Position numbers and translations under genes: made by a program. Shown here piece by piece: positions 1 through 8,486 of a stretch of 64,000 bases of DNA (position 1 is its first letter; the number at the start of each line of letters is the position of its first letter). The stretch is taken from assembly GCF_018687355.1 (NCBI RefSeq), contig NZ_CP061288.1, positions 1,498,144-1,562,143 of the forward strand, written 5' to 3'. Below the pieces are notes generated by a model. The model searched no databases, was not told the DNA's origin, and was given only the letters and a program-made list of their open reading frames with translations. The DNA is from Polynucleobacter sp. VK25. Its GTDB lineage: Bacteria > Pseudomonadota > Gammaproteobacteria > Burkholderiales > Burkholderiaceae.

Positions 1-645
1 TGGGGCTGGAATGATCTCGATCAGCTCATCGATCGTGCATTCTGGGTTGTGAAGTACGTGTAAACAGGCTGTAACCACCTCATCCAGGTTATGTGGAGGA
101 ATATTGGTTGCCATGCCTACAGCGATGCCAGAGCTGCCATTTATCAGCAAATTAGGCACTTTGGCAGGCAGAATCAGGGGTTCTTTCTCACTACCGTCGT
201 AATTTGGCCCAAAATCGACCGTTTCCTTGTCCAAATCGGCCAAAAGCTCATGGGCTATCTTGCGGAGGCGGATCTCGGTATATCGCATCGCAGCAGCGTT
301 ATCGCCGTCTACGGAGCCAAAGTTACCCTGTCCGTCAACCAGCATATAGCGCAGGGAGAAGTCCTGGGCCATCCGAACGATCGTGTCATACACCGCAGAA
401 TCACCGTGCGGATGGTATTTACCGATTACATCGCCAACTATACGGGCAGATTTTTTGTAAGCTCGGTTCCAATCGTTGTTTAATTCATACATAGCGAATA
501 AGACCCGGCGGTGAACCGGTTTGAGGCCGTCACGCACGTCTGGCAGGGCTCTGCCGACTATGACGCTCATTGCGTAGTCCAAATAGGACCGCCGCATTTC
601 GTCTTCGAGGGATATTGGTAGTGTTTCTTTAGCGGCTTGTTCCAT
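1..645 (-). CDS. gyrA: DNA gyrase subunit A, N-terminal part (cut by window start)
   Basis: Reading the minus strand from the ATG at 645 gives the start of GyrA: an N-terminal stretch [10 protein letters not shown], then [31 protein letters not shown], and the breakage-reunion active-site region AMRYTEIRL whose tyrosine forms the covalent DNA link. GyrA pairs with GyrB to introduce negative supercoils using ATP. About 215 codons are present; the rest lies left of the window, so no statement about completeness is possible. The quinolone-determining segment reads [14 protein letters not shown], with Ser and Asp-type positions looking wild type. It is divergent from the ompA-like gene. No strong Shine-Dalgarno is visible before the ATG. 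Identification is secure. Confidence 0.97.
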   Translation of the reverse strand, partial: MEQAAKETLPISLEDEMRRSYLDYAMSVIVGRALPDVRDGLKPVHRRVLFAMYELNNDWNRAYKKSARIVGDVIGKYHPHGDSAVYDTIVRMAQDFSLRYMLVDGQGNFGSVDGDNAAAMRYTEIRLRKIAHELLADLDKETVDFGPNYDGSEKEPLILPAKVPNLLINGSSGIAVGMATNIPPHNLDEVVTACLHVLHNPECTIDELIEIIPAP

Positions 646-804
646 CTAGAAATAATATCATTTTGATGACAGGTAGGCCCTATGCTAAGATTCTGTCAGT
701 TTGTACGAAATTGAGATGTGTCGCTTTGCAGTTTTTGCATCAAGGTAGGGCGAATTACATTTAAGTTTGACTTTAATTAAAAAAGAGATTTTTGAGGACT
801 AAAA

Positions 805-1377
805 ATGAACAAAACCCTAAGAGTGTTGCTCGCTTCTGTTATTACCGTTTCTGCTTCTGCAGCAATGGCTTCTGATAACTGGCAAAACGGCGATGGCGCC
901 CTAAACTGGAAAAACGGCGATGGCACATTGTGCTGGCGCGATAACAACTGGACTCCTGCAACTGCAGCTAAAGGTTGTGACGGTGCTTTGACTGCTGCTC
1001 CTGCTGCTTCTGGCGTTAGCCAAAGCAAAATTACTTTGCAAGCTGACACACTTTATGACTTCAACAAGTCTGACTTAAAACCAGAAGGTAAAGCTACTTT
1101 GGACAAGATCGCTGCTGACTTGAAGAAAATCAAGTTAGAAGTAATCATTGCTGTTGGTAACACTGACAGCGTTGGTACAGATGCATACAACATGGCCCTC
1201 GGTCAGCGTCGTGCTCAGTCAGTTAAGACTTACCTGACAAGCAAAGGTGTTGACGGTAGCCGCATCTACACAGAATCAAAAGGCAAGAGCAATCCAGTTG
1301 CATCAAATGCAACTGCTGAAGGCCGCGCTAAGAACCGCCGTACTGACATCGAAGTTGTTGGTACAGCAGCTAAGTAA
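805..1377 (+). CDS. OmpA-family outer membrane / peptidoglycan-binding protein
   Basis: 190 residues: a signal peptide (about 1-22, ending AMASDN), a short region (23-60) containing two NGDG repeats and a CWRDNNWTP segment, then an OmpA C-terminal domain (about 75-185) with TLYDFNKSDLKPEG and LGQRRAQSVKTYL. The family binds meso-diaminopimelate of peptidoglycan through an Asp and an Arg, both present here (TDSVGT, GQRRA). There is no eight-strand barrel, so this is a small OmpA-like protein of the type common in Burkholderiales rather than full OmpA. Odd point: the usual GHTDS reads GNTDS. GAGGA seven bases before the ATG supports the start, and a hairpin terminator follows. Confidence 0.9.
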   Translation: MNKTLRVLLASVITVSASAAMASDNWQNGDGALNWKNGDGTLCWRDNNWTPATAAKGCDGALTAAPAASGVSQSKITLQADTLYDFNKSDLKPEGKATLDKIAADLKKIKLEVIIAVGNTDSVGTDAYNMALGQRRAQSVKTYLTSKGVDGSRIYTESKGKSNPVASNATAEGRAKNRRTDIEVVGTAAK

Positions 1378-1391
1378 TTCACTTTACTTGT

Positions 1392-1420
1392 AAAAAAGCC
1401 CGCTTCTAGCGGGCTTTTTT
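1392..1420 (+). terminator. Rho-independent terminator after the OmpA-like gene
   Basis: Stem GCCCGC / GCGGGC (1398-1403 with 1409-1414), loop TTCTA, flanked by six A and six T, 15 bases after the OmpA-like stop codon. Position and structure are typical of an intrinsic terminator. Confidence 0.9.
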
Positions 1421-1473
1421 ATTTCCGCTATATTCATAGACTTCCCTAATAGCCTCACCAATAGCCAACTCAT

Positions 1474-2163
1474 ATGAACGTCGACCAGTCAGAAATCGCC
1501 AAATTTAGCGCCCTAGCCCATCGCTGGTGGGATCCTAATAGCGAATTCAAGCCTTTACACGCCATCAATCCGCTACGACTCAATTGGATCAAATCCTTTG
1601 TCAATTTAGAAGGCAAGAAGGTAGTTGATATTGGTTGTGGCGGCGGCATCTTGGCAGAATCCATTTCCCAGTCAGGTGCAGACACCACCGGCATCGATTT
1701 ATCCGAAAAAGCCCTCAAGGTTGCTGAATTGCATGCATTGGAAGTAGGTGCAAATCTGACTTACCGCTCCATCTCAGCAGAAGACCTGGCTGACGAGCAA
1801 CCAGAACAATACGATGTGGTGACCTGCATGGAAATGCTCGAGCACGTTCCCGATCCTGCATCAGTGGTGCGAGCCTGCGCGAAGCTTTGCAAACCTGGTG
1901 GTACTTTATTTTTCAGCACCCTCAATCGCAACCCTAAGTCCTACTTATTTGCCATTATTGGCGCTGAATACATCCTGAAATTACTCCCTAAAGGCACCCA
2001 CGAATACGCTAAATTCATCAAGCCTTCTGAGTTAGTAGCCTTTACTCGCCATGCAGGCTTAGAGATGCTCGGCATGAAAGGTATGAGCTACAACCCACTC
2101 ACGCAGGTATACAGCCTAGGTGAAGATGTGGATGTTAACTACATGATTGCCGTACGAAAGTAA
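1474..2163 (+). CDS. ubiG: Bifunctional ubiquinone O-methyltransferase UbiG
   Basis: 229 residues, full length for UbiG, the SAM-dependent enzyme performing both O-methylations in ubiquinone synthesis. Seen: family N-terminus EIAKFSALAHRWWDPNSEF, SAM motif I DIGCGGG at 52-58, the acidic ribose-binding residue in TGIDLS, EMLEHVPDP, and the family C-terminal region LPKGTHEYAKFIKPSEL. The ATG start matches family length, although no clear Shine-Dalgarno is seen. gph follows after 7 bases, so the two are probably co-transcribed, an arrangement known from Burkholderiales. The product supplies the quinone used by the respiratory enzymes encoded elsewhere in the window. Confidence 0.96.
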   Translation: MNVDQSEIAKFSALAHRWWDPNSEFKPLHAINPLRLNWIKSFVNLEGKKVVDIGCGGGILAESISQSGADTTGIDLSEKALKVAELHALEVGANLTYRSISAEDLADEQPEQYDVVTCMEMLEHVPDPASVVRACAKLCKPGGTLFFSTLNRNPKSYLFAIIGAEYILKLLPKGTHEYAKFIKPSELVAFTRHAGLEMLGMKGMSYNPLTQVYSLGEDVDVNYMIAVRK

Positions 2164-2170
2164 TTGAACA

Positions 2171-2851
2171 GTGAGTAATCTTTCCAGTCCTTATGCCGGA
2201 ATCTTTTTTGATTTAGATGGCACATTAGCTGACACAGCACCCGATTTAGTCGCAGCAACCAATAAATTACTGGTTGCACGAAATCTAGCACCTAAACCTT
2301 ACGAGTTTCTACGCCCCTATGCATCAGCTGGTGCCCGTGGATTACTGGAGGGCGCCTTTGGTATTGCCCCTGATCATGAAGACTTCATCGCATTGCGTGA
2401 TGAATTTTTCAGTAATTATGAAAAGGCTCTGCTGGTGGACAGTAAATTGTTTGATGGAATTGGTCATTTACTCGATCAAATGGATCAAGCAAAGCTTCCC
2501 TGGGGAATTATTACCAACAAAAGTGAGCGCTTTACCAACCCCCTGACAGATCTCATGGGTCTGCGCCAGCGAGCCGTTTCTACCGTTTCTGGCGATACAA
2601 CACCCTACTCAAAGCCGCATCCAGAGCCCATTTTGCATGCAGCCAGATCTACCAATATCGATCCAACAAAATCAATTTATGTTGGGGACGACATTAGAGA
2701 CGTTCTCGCTGGTAAAGCGGCTGGGATGAAGACAGTGGCAGCGGCTTATGGTTACTGTGGCTGCAAAGAGCCTCCTGAGGCCTGGGGAGCGGATTACATC
2801 GTTAATACTCCACTCGATTTAATGCAAATCATCTTTCCCAACAGGGAATAG
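2171..2851 (+). CDS. gph: Phosphoglycolate phosphatase (HAD superfamily)
   Basis: 226 residues starting at GTG, 7 bases after ubiG. HAD motifs are in order: motif I FFDLDGTLADT (nucleophile Asp14, acid Asp16), motif II IITNKS, motif III Lys in TPYSKPHPEP, motif IV VGDDIRDVLAG. The family dephosphorylates 2-phosphoglycolate formed during DNA repair and related small phosphates; substrate cannot be proved from sequence. Linkage with ubiG is the classic ubiG-gph arrangement. An N-terminal cap of the Gph type lies between motifs I and II. Confidence 0.9.
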   Translation: MSNLSSPYAGIFFDLDGTLADTAPDLVAATNKLLVARNLAPKPYEFLRPYASAGARGLLEGAFGIAPDHEDFIALRDEFFSNYEKALLVDSKLFDGIGHLLDQMDQAKLPWGIITNKSERFTNPLTDLMGLRQRAVSTVSGDTTPYSKPHPEPILHAARSTNIDPTKSIYVGDDIRDVLAGKAAGMKTVAAAYGYCGCKEPPEAWGADYIVNTPLDLMQIIFPNRE

Positions 2852-2862
2852 ACCAAAAGATA

Positions 2863-2893
2863 TTGAGCAATTTAAGGTCGACGGCCTTAAAAT
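2863..2893 (+). promoter_or_regulatory. Possible sigma-70 promoter for ssrA
   Basis: TTGAGC at 2863-2868 and TAAAAT at 2888-2893, 24 bases before the mature tmRNA 5' end, which leaves a short 5' leader for RNase P to remove. The 19-base spacer is longer than ideal, so this is tentative. Confidence 0.4.
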
Positions 2894-2916
2894 AGGGTTT
2901 CCTATGCATGAACTCC

Positions 2917-3275
2917 GGGGTCGACATGGTTTCGACGTGGATTACAAAGCATCAAGGGCATACCGAGGACCCGTTATCTCGTAAATCAATGGGAATGTTT
3001 TAACTGCAAACGACGAACGTTTCGCACTAGCCGCTTAATTGCGGTTGCCCCTGAACTGATTCTCTCTTGGGTCAGCTAGCGCAAGCTAGATCAGGGTCAT
3101 TTACAAGAGATAAGATCATTTCATGTCACGGGGAATGATTCGAAAATTTAGTGGATCGTCAGCGAAGAACGTGTCAGTCCGTGCTTAGCTGATTAAATCA
3201 AATGATATGACTAAGTATGTAGAACTTGTTGTGGAGGATTTGCGGACGCGGGTTCGATTCCCGCCGACTCCACCA
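2917..3275 (+). ncRNA. ssrA: Transfer-messenger RNA (tmRNA)
   Basis: One-piece tmRNA of about 359 nt. The tRNA-like part is formed by the 5' end GGGGTCGACATGG and the 3' end with T-arm GCGGGTTCGATTCCCGC and an encoded CCA at 3273-3275. The acceptor stem pairs seven base pairs (GGGGTCG with CGACTCC) and includes the G3-U wobble that makes tmRNA an alanyl-tRNA synthetase substrate. The tag frame 3006-3038 encodes ANDERFALAA plus stop. With SmpB (not in the window) it rescues stalled ribosomes and tags the nascent protein for proteolysis. No break typical of two-piece tmRNA is seen. Confidence 0.97.
3006..3038 (+). other. tmRNA proteolysis-tag reading frame
   Basis: GCA resume codon at 3006, then codons for ANDERFALAA and TAA at 3036-3038. 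The C-terminal LAA is the degron read by ClpXP-type proteases in known systems. The tag is of the betaproteobacterial type. Confidence 0.93.
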
Positions 3276-3296
3276 TTTTGAAGTATGTAATAGTCA

Positions 3297-3324
3297 AACG
3301 CCACCTACAACGGTGGCGTTTTTC
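3297..3324. terminator. Intrinsic terminator between ssrA and the convergent receptor gene
   Basis: Nine-base-pair stem AACGCCACC / GGTGGCGTT (3297-3305 with 3312-3320), loop TACAAC, followed by T residues on the plus strand. It lies 21 bases past the tmRNA 3' end and could also help stop transcripts coming from the receptor gene on the other strand. Confidence 0.85.
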
Positions 3325-3354
3325 TTTTCTCAAAAAATCATTGCATGATGAGCA

Positions 3355-5433
3355 TTAATTAAAGTGATAGCTCATGCCAGCCTGAAAATTAAGTGGTGCA
3401 CCAGCAAAGATTCCATCCGGACTGCGGCTAGATATATATCTCTTATCAAATAGATTATTAATCACTCCAAATACTTTCCAATCTTTATTGATGGCATAGT
3501 TGGCACTCCAATTTACCGTAACGTATGAGGGGACCTCGCCTAAAGTTCCGATCTCATTCTCTATTACTGTATTTGCAGAATCAGCATATTGAGTAGATAC
3601 ATAATTGAGGCTTACTAAGGTATTAAAGCTATTCCTTTCATAACTAACACCCAAGTTTGAAGACAGCTTTGGGGTATAGGGAATACGGTTACCATCCCGC
3701 CCCAAGGAATTAGTACCCACAAATTTCGCCACTGGGATATAGGTGGCATTGCCGTTAATTCCCCAGCCATGGTCAAACTGATATCCCAATGCAAGCTCAG
3801 CCCCCTGATGCAAACTTTTCCCGCCATTGGCTTTAGAGATCCCAGCAGCCAAACTCTGATTCACAATTTGGTTACTAAAGTTCATACTAAACACTGCTGA
3901 ATCATAAGAAAATCCGCCCGATCGACCGCGCAATCCAAGCTCCATATTAGTTGACCGCTCTGGTGACAACTGTTGATCAACTCCCTTGTCGTCAATCGCA
4001 GTAGCTAATTGTGCGGGCGCAAATCCTTTGTAGAGGCTGCCATATACCTGGGCTTGCGGCACTACTTGCCAAGTTGCGCCAATCTGCGGAATAGTCTCTA
4101 CATTCTTAGTGCTGCCACTTTTATTAGTAATGACATTCGAACGAGTTTGGTTGTAACTTTCAACACGCACCCCTGGTATCAAGGCAAAGTCTTTCGTTAG
4201 CAAGAAACGATTCTGGGCGTACATTGCAAGTGAGTTTGCTTTGTTATCCTCATTAAATGAAACTCGACCGGAGTAAGCTGTTGTTTTAGAGTTCACCAAC
4301 TGATTGATTTGAGATTCAGTATGCAAGCGAATACCAAACTCAGCCTCATTCGCTATCCCGAAAGCCTTATAGGCATGACTTAATCGAGAATCCAAACCCA
4401 ACATTTGAAACTCACGATTACGACCAACTAAGCAGTCTGAACCCAGATTACAGGGCTTGAAAACGGTAGTATCTTGAGTGCGTTTCACAATACTTTGCCG
4501 CCAATAGTCTCGAGATAACTTACTCCAGTACAGCAAGGTATTGATTTTGGTGTCCTGATCAATATCGATCGAGTGATTGATGTCCACAGCGTTTCGTTGA
4601 GTGATAAAGCGATCATTGGGTGCTGGATTTGCTTTCATGCCATTGCTGTACTGAGCAGGGCGTAACCCAACATAAGAGGTATTGATATTGTTATCGTAAT
4701 GGGTGTATTTCAGACTTAACCATTGATTCTGGGCAACTTCTATTCCGCCCTTCATTAAGACGTCATACATCTTGAAGCCATTATCTTGATACCCGTTAGA
4801 CTCAGATTGAATGAAGTTAATCCCACCAACCGCACCATTCGAAGACGATTTTCCGCCCGCCTCAATCTCTGCCAAACGGTAACCGTAATTTCCTACTTTG
4901 CCGGTTAATTTAAAACCATTAGAGGGAGTTTTACTGAGGTAATTAACAACCCCGCCAATATTGGATGGGCCATATTTCAGACCTGATGCACCCTTCAATA
5001 CCTCAATTCCACCAATGCGTTCAACTGGCGGGCTGTAATAAGAGGCATTTGAGATAAATAGGCTTGGCTGGATTGGAGCGCCATCCTCTAGTAGCAATAC
5101 TTTTGAACTACGACTCGGATTTAAACCTCGAATACCAATATTTGGAATGGATCCCAGGCCGCCTTCATCACCACGAATATTGACGCCGGGGATCGTCTTT
5201 AAGACGTCCTGCAAGGACTGAGGCTGCAACTCCTCCATCCTCTTCTGATTGATGACATCAACCGTTCCTGGAATTTTACTAAGGGCATTTTCCTCACGGC
5301 CAACGATATCAATTCTTGGTAATTCAATATCTTGTGCTTTAACCCAGTTTGAAAATGCACTCCCATAAAGTAAAGCAAATGATGAAATCCAGGCAAGCCT
5401 GTTTCGAGAACAAAAAACTTCTTGATGCTTCAT
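3355..5433 (-). CDS. TonB-dependent outer membrane receptor, FecA-like (iron or heme uptake)
   Basis: 692 residues. A signal sequence (about 1-33, ending KAQ) is followed by a likely TonB box (PRIDIVG), a plug domain with DVLKTIPGVNIRGDEGG, IGIRGLNPSRSSKVLLLEDG and KGASGLKYGPSNIGGVVNYL, and a 22-strand-type barrel to the C-terminus. The plug wording resembles FecA-type ferric dicitrate receptors, while the upstream hemP is the usual neighbour of heme receptors in Burkholderiales. I therefore leave the substrate open: heme, ferric citrate or another siderophore. It is the last gene of tonB-hemP-receptor, 84 bases after hemP, with GGAG before the ATG. No FRAP/NPNL heme motif was recognised. Confidence 0.88.
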   Translation of the reverse strand: MKHQEVFCSRNRLAWISSFALLYGSAFSNWVKAQDIELPRIDIVGREENALSKIPGTVDVINQKRMEELQPQSLQDVLKTIPGVNIRGDEGGLGSIPNIGIRGLNPSRSSKVLLLEDGAPIQPSLFISNASYYSPPVERIGGIEVLKGASGLKYGPSNIGGVVNYLSKTPSNGFKLTGKVGNYGYRLAEIEAGGKSSSNGAVGGINFIQSESNGYQDNGFKMYDVLMKGGIEVAQNQWLSLKYTHYDNNINTSYVGLRPAQYSNGMKANPAPNDRFITQRNAVDINHSIDIDQDTKINTLLYWSKLSRDYWRQSIVKRTQDTTVFKPCNLGSDCLVGRNREFQMLGLDSRLSHAYKAFGIANEAEFGIRLHTESQINQLVNSKTTAYSGRVSFNEDNKANSLAMYAQNRFLLTKDFALIPGVRVESYNQTRSNVITNKSGSTKNVETIPQIGATWQVVPQAQVYGSLYKGFAPAQLATAIDDKGVDQQLSPERSTNMELGLRGRSGGFSYDSAVFSMNFSNQIVNQSLAAGISKANGGKSLHQGAELALGYQFDHGWGINGNATYIPVAKFVGTNSLGRDGNRIPYTPKLSSNLGVSYERNSFNTLVSLNYVSTQYADSANTVIENEIGTLGEVPSYVTVNWSANYAINKDWKVFGVINNLFDKRYISSRSPDGIFAGAPLNFQAGMSYHFN

Positions 5434-5517
5434 ATACCATCTCCAGTGATAACAACAAAAAATCGCTGGCTATATGCATATGAAAATGCTCTTGCTGGCT
5501 AGTAACTGATTTAATTT

Positions 5518-5697
5518 CTACTTAGTCAAAATGAGCTTTCCTAATTTGGTGATGCGCAATTGATATACATACCCATCATGCAGAATGCAAATCTGCTTCA
5601 TCTGACCCAATAAGACCTCACTAGAAATTACTTTGGGTAAAAAATGAGTGGATTCGGCGTTGAGAGATTCAAAATTTGAAGTACTTTTCTCGCTCAA
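5518..5697 (-). CDS. hemP: Hemin uptake protein HemP (small, TTG start)
   Basis: A 59-residue protein that is easy to miss because it begins with TTG. GGAGGG at about 5705-5710 precedes that TTG at good spacing and overlaps the end of tonB, so translation is probably coupled. The sequence ends with the family pattern YVYQLRITKLGKLILTK and has VISSEVLLGQ before it, matching HemP/HmuP proteins. Known family role: small cytoplasmic factor needed for expression of heme receptor genes in some alpha- and betaproteobacteria. It sits between tonB and the receptor gene, so a role in iron/heme regulation is inferred from context. Confidence 0.88.
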   Translation of the reverse strand: MSEKSTSNFESLNAESTHFLPKVISSEVLLGQMKQICILHDGYVYQLRITKLGKLILTK

Positions 5698-5700
5698 AAG

Positions 5701-6264
5701 CTATCCCTCCAAGGTAAATTGAACGGGAGTCTGAAAGCACTGCAAGGAAAGATTGCCGGAATTGGGGGCCAATGGATTAAATCTCCACTGCGCCAGAGTT
5801 CTTAAGGCTGATTGATCTAAACCATGAAAGCCTGAGCTTTTAGAAACGCCAACCTCGCCGACAATGCCTTGTTCATTCACGCAGAGTTTCACCACCACTA
5901 AACCCTGCTCGCGAAGTTTCCTGCTGGCCAAAGGGTAATGGGGCTTAGGGCTATATAGAGGCTGCCTAGCTGCATGCCCCATCAAATGACTAGCGCTCTG
6001 AGTCCCAACAGGAGATGAAGACCCATCTGCTTGGATAGAACTGAGACTTTCTTTGCTTGAAGATGAATTCTTTTTAAGTGTGATGGACTTTTCTAGCAAA
6101 GAGGATGTTGCTCTCTCACCCACCAGATTGAGCGCGAGTACCCCCGGTACGGATGATTGCCCTCCACCAAAAGATCCATATAGGAGACTCATTAAAACCA
6201 ATAGATGAGAAGCTACCACTCCTGAAATCAGCAAGGCATTTCTAGATAACATACTACAGTGCAA
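5701..6264 (-). CDS. tonB: Energy transducer TonB
   Basis: 187 residues: one N-terminal membrane helix (about 10-30), a Ser-rich linker without the long Pro-rich stretch of enteric TonB, and a C-terminal TonB domain (about 105-187) with PHYPLASRKLREQGLVVVKLCV and LDQSALRTLAQWRFNP. TonB couples the proton motive force of ExbB-ExbD (not in this window) to outer membrane receptors. Start: TTG at 6264 has AAGGAAG five bases upstream; the ATG at 6252 has no ribosome site. First gene of the tonB-hemP-receptor operon. I looked for a Fur box in the 160 bases upstream and saw only weak AT-rich similarity. Confidence 0.88.
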   Translation of the reverse strand: MHCSMLSRNALLISGVVASHLLVLMSLLYGSFGGGQSSVPGVLALNLVGERATSSLLEKSITLKKNSSSSKESLSSIQADGSSSPVGTQSASHLMGHAARQPLYSPKPHYPLASRKLREQGLVVVKLCVNEQGIVGEVGVSKSSGFHGLDQSALRTLAQWRFNPLAPNSGNLSLQCFQTPVQFTLEG

Positions 6265-6424
6265 GCCACTTCCTTATAAAGATAAATGAGAAAAACTTAA
6301 GTGAACTTACCGATAAAGCTTGTAGTAAGTCGTCTATTGCTCTCAGTGATTTTAAGGACGCTATTCTAGATAAACAACCATGATCCCAATGGGGACGGGA
6401 CTTGTAGGGCTATTGTGTGTGTTA

Positions 6425-7597
6425 CTACTTTGAGGTCAAACGCCAAAGTGAGGTGATCTCTTTAGATCGCGCAGCATGCAATGCATCTGTTTTATCAAAT
6501 GCTTTTGGATGTGTCGGCTTCGTATCTAAGCGTGCAATAACTTTTAGGTCAGCCTGCTCAATCCAATCAAGCAGCTCTTGCCTAGTTCGCAAACGTAAGT
6601 GCTCGGCCAAGTCAGACAAAATAAGCCAACCTTCACCATTTGGAAGTAGGTGATTTTTTAATCCACTCAAGAAACCCTTCAGCATTTGGCTCTCAGGATC
6701 ATATACCCCATGCTCTAGTGAGGAGCTTGGCCTTGCTGGAAGCCATGGAGGATTGCAAACAATGAGTGCAGCCCTACCTTCTGGAAAAAGATTGGCTTTC
6801 TGTATTTCAATCTGTGTATTGAGGCCCAGTTGATTCATATTGTCTCGGGCGCAGGCAATGGCTCGATCATTTAAATCGGTTGCAATAATTTGCTGAATAT
6901 CTCGCAGAGCTAAAACAACAGCCAGAACGCCCGTGCCCGTTCCAACATCAAAAGCCACAGAGTTTTGTTTTATAGCTTCTGGCAGCGGGGCTTTCAGAAC
7001 CAAATCAATATATTCACTGCGCACTGGAGAGAAAACACCATAGTGAGGATGAATACGAACCTCTTCATCACCCCTAGTTAGCACTTGAACACCTGTCTTA
7101 CGCCACTCATGGGCACTAATGACGCCAAGCAACTCACGCAGTGAGATAACGTAAGGCGCAGTCTGCTCTCCATAGGCCTCTAAACAGGCTTGAGCAACAT
7201 TGGGAGCACGTCTTAATGGAATGCTGTGATCCCCATTTATCTCTATCAAAATCATTCCCAAAATACGGGCACGCTGTGACTGAGCCAGGCGATGCAAATT
7301 GAATGTATCTAGCGGGCTTTTGACTTTATCTTTTGCAACCCTATCGGATCTAGCGGATTTCTTGGAAGGCTTATCAACCCTTCTTGCCAAAGCTTGCAAC
7401 AGTTGTCTTGCATTCTGAAAATCACCCTTGTAAAGCATTGCCGTACCTTCACAAGCTAAGCGGTAAGCAATATCGGCCGTCAGAGTGTCATCTGCGATCT
7501 GTATTTTTTTATGAGGCGCTATGCCATTTTCGGAATGCCACCGAGCTGAACAAACTTGTCCACCCTCTTCCCATTGAAGGCTTGCAGATTGAGTCAC
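6425..7597 (-). CDS. Class I SAM-dependent methyltransferase with NPPW motif
   Basis: 390 residues. A poorly conserved N-terminal half (1-180) with a basic linker (76-95) precedes a Rossmann methyltransferase domain: motif I DVGTGTG at 217-223 and NPPW at 282-285. NPPW/NPPY marks enzymes that methylate amide or exocyclic nitrogens (HemK/PrmC, RsmC, RlmG classes). Length and domain order recall two-domain rRNA or release-factor methyltransferases, but I cannot name the target. It starts with GTG at 7597 immediately after the pirin stop codon, so it is probably translated by coupling with pirin. Confidence 0.75.
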   Translation of the reverse strand: MTQSASLQWEEGGQVCSARWHSENGIAPHKKIQIADDTLTADIAYRLACEGTAMLYKGDFQNARQLLQALARRVDKPSKKSARSDRVAKDKVKSPLDTFNLHRLAQSQRARILGMILIEINGDHSIPLRRAPNVAQACLEAYGEQTAPYVISLRELLGVISAHEWRKTGVQVLTRGDEEVRIHPHYGVFSPVRSEYIDLVLKAPLPEAIKQNSVAFDVGTGTGVLAVVLALRDIQQIIATDLNDRAIACARDNMNQLGLNTQIEIQKANLFPEGRAALIVCNPPWLPARPSSSLEHGVYDPESQMLKGFLSGLKNHLLPNGEGWLILSDLAEHLRLRTRQELLDWIEQADLKVIARLDTKPTHPKAFDKTDALHAARSKEITSLWRLTSK

Positions 7598-8452
7598 CTA
7601 AGAAACCACAAAACGATTGTTTTGATAATCATCGATAGCCTGCTCAATCTCCGCACGGGTATTCATTACAAAGGGACCATATTGAACAATGGGCTCATGG
7701 AGTGGTAAAGCGGCTAGAACAATAAATTGCGCCCCTGCGGAGCCTGCCTTCGCTTTCAGAAGATCACCATCTCCAAGCACAATCGCAGCCTGCTTTGGCA
7801 CTTCCCTCATGGGACCACCAAGCTCTAGCTCGCCCTCATAGATATAAACAAAGGCATTAAGCTCTTTGGGAACGCTATGTTCGAATTCGGCATTAGGTGG
7901 TAAATGCACATCAAGAAATAATGGTGCAGTGGTAATCCCCTGAATCGGACCTTGCAACTCTTTGTCATTTTGCTTGTATGTTCCAGCGATCACCTTTACC
8001 GAACCGCCGTTGGCTAGAGCAATTTTTGGAATATCCTCAACCTGAATATCTTTATACCCAGCAGGCTTCATCTTTTCTTGAGATGGCAAGTTAATCCACA
8101 ACTGAAAGCCGCGCATGGCACCGCTCACTTGCTGAGGCATCTCAGAGTGAATAATGCCGCGCCCTGCCGTCATCCACTGCACACCACCCGTTTTGAGATG
8201 TCCTTGATTACCCAAATGATCCTCATGCAGCATATGACCTTCAAGCATATAGGTCACAGTCTCAAAACCCCGATGAGGGTGGGCCGGAAAGCCCGCAACA
8301 TAGTCATTCGGATCATTTGAAGAAAACTCATCCAGCATCAAAAAGGGATCTAGCCTGACTTGATTCTGACCCCCAAGACTGCGACGTAATTTGACACCCG
8401 CACCATCAGAAGTGGCAATGCCAGGAATGATGGTTTGAATATTACGGATCAT
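7598..8452 (-). CDS. Pirin family protein
   Basis: 284 residues with both cupin halves. The N-terminal metal site is intact: FPAHPHRGFETVTYMLEG (His58, His60) and GRGIIHSE (His102, Glu104), matching the iron-binding His/His/His/Glu of human pirin. Bacterial pirins include quercetin-oxidising enzymes and regulators of central metabolism, so the reaction here is unknown. It lies upstream of the methyltransferase with no gap and 34 bases downstream of the CMD-family gene. Confidence 0.92.
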   Translation of the reverse strand: MIRNIQTIIPGIATSDGAGVKLRRSLGGQNQVRLDPFLMLDEFSSNDPNDYVAGFPAHPHRGFETVTYMLEGHMLHEDHLGNQGHLKTGGVQWMTAGRGIIHSEMPQQVSGAMRGFQLWINLPSQEKMKPAGYKDIQVEDIPKIALANGGSVKVIAGTYKQNDKELQGPIQGITTAPLFLDVHLPPNAEFEHSVPKELNAFVYIYEGELELGGPMREVPKQAAIVLGDGDLLKAKAGSAGAQFIVLAALPLHEPIVQYGPFVMNTRAEIEQAIDDYQNNRFVVS

Positions 8453-8486
8453 GTGTATGAATGCTTTGGTTTAACTTGGTTTGTCT

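Noticed and set aside
6265..6424. Fur box upstream of tonB
   Set aside because: The AT-rich stretch near 6278-6296 matches the Fur consensus only loosely; I could not support a call even though iron control is expected.
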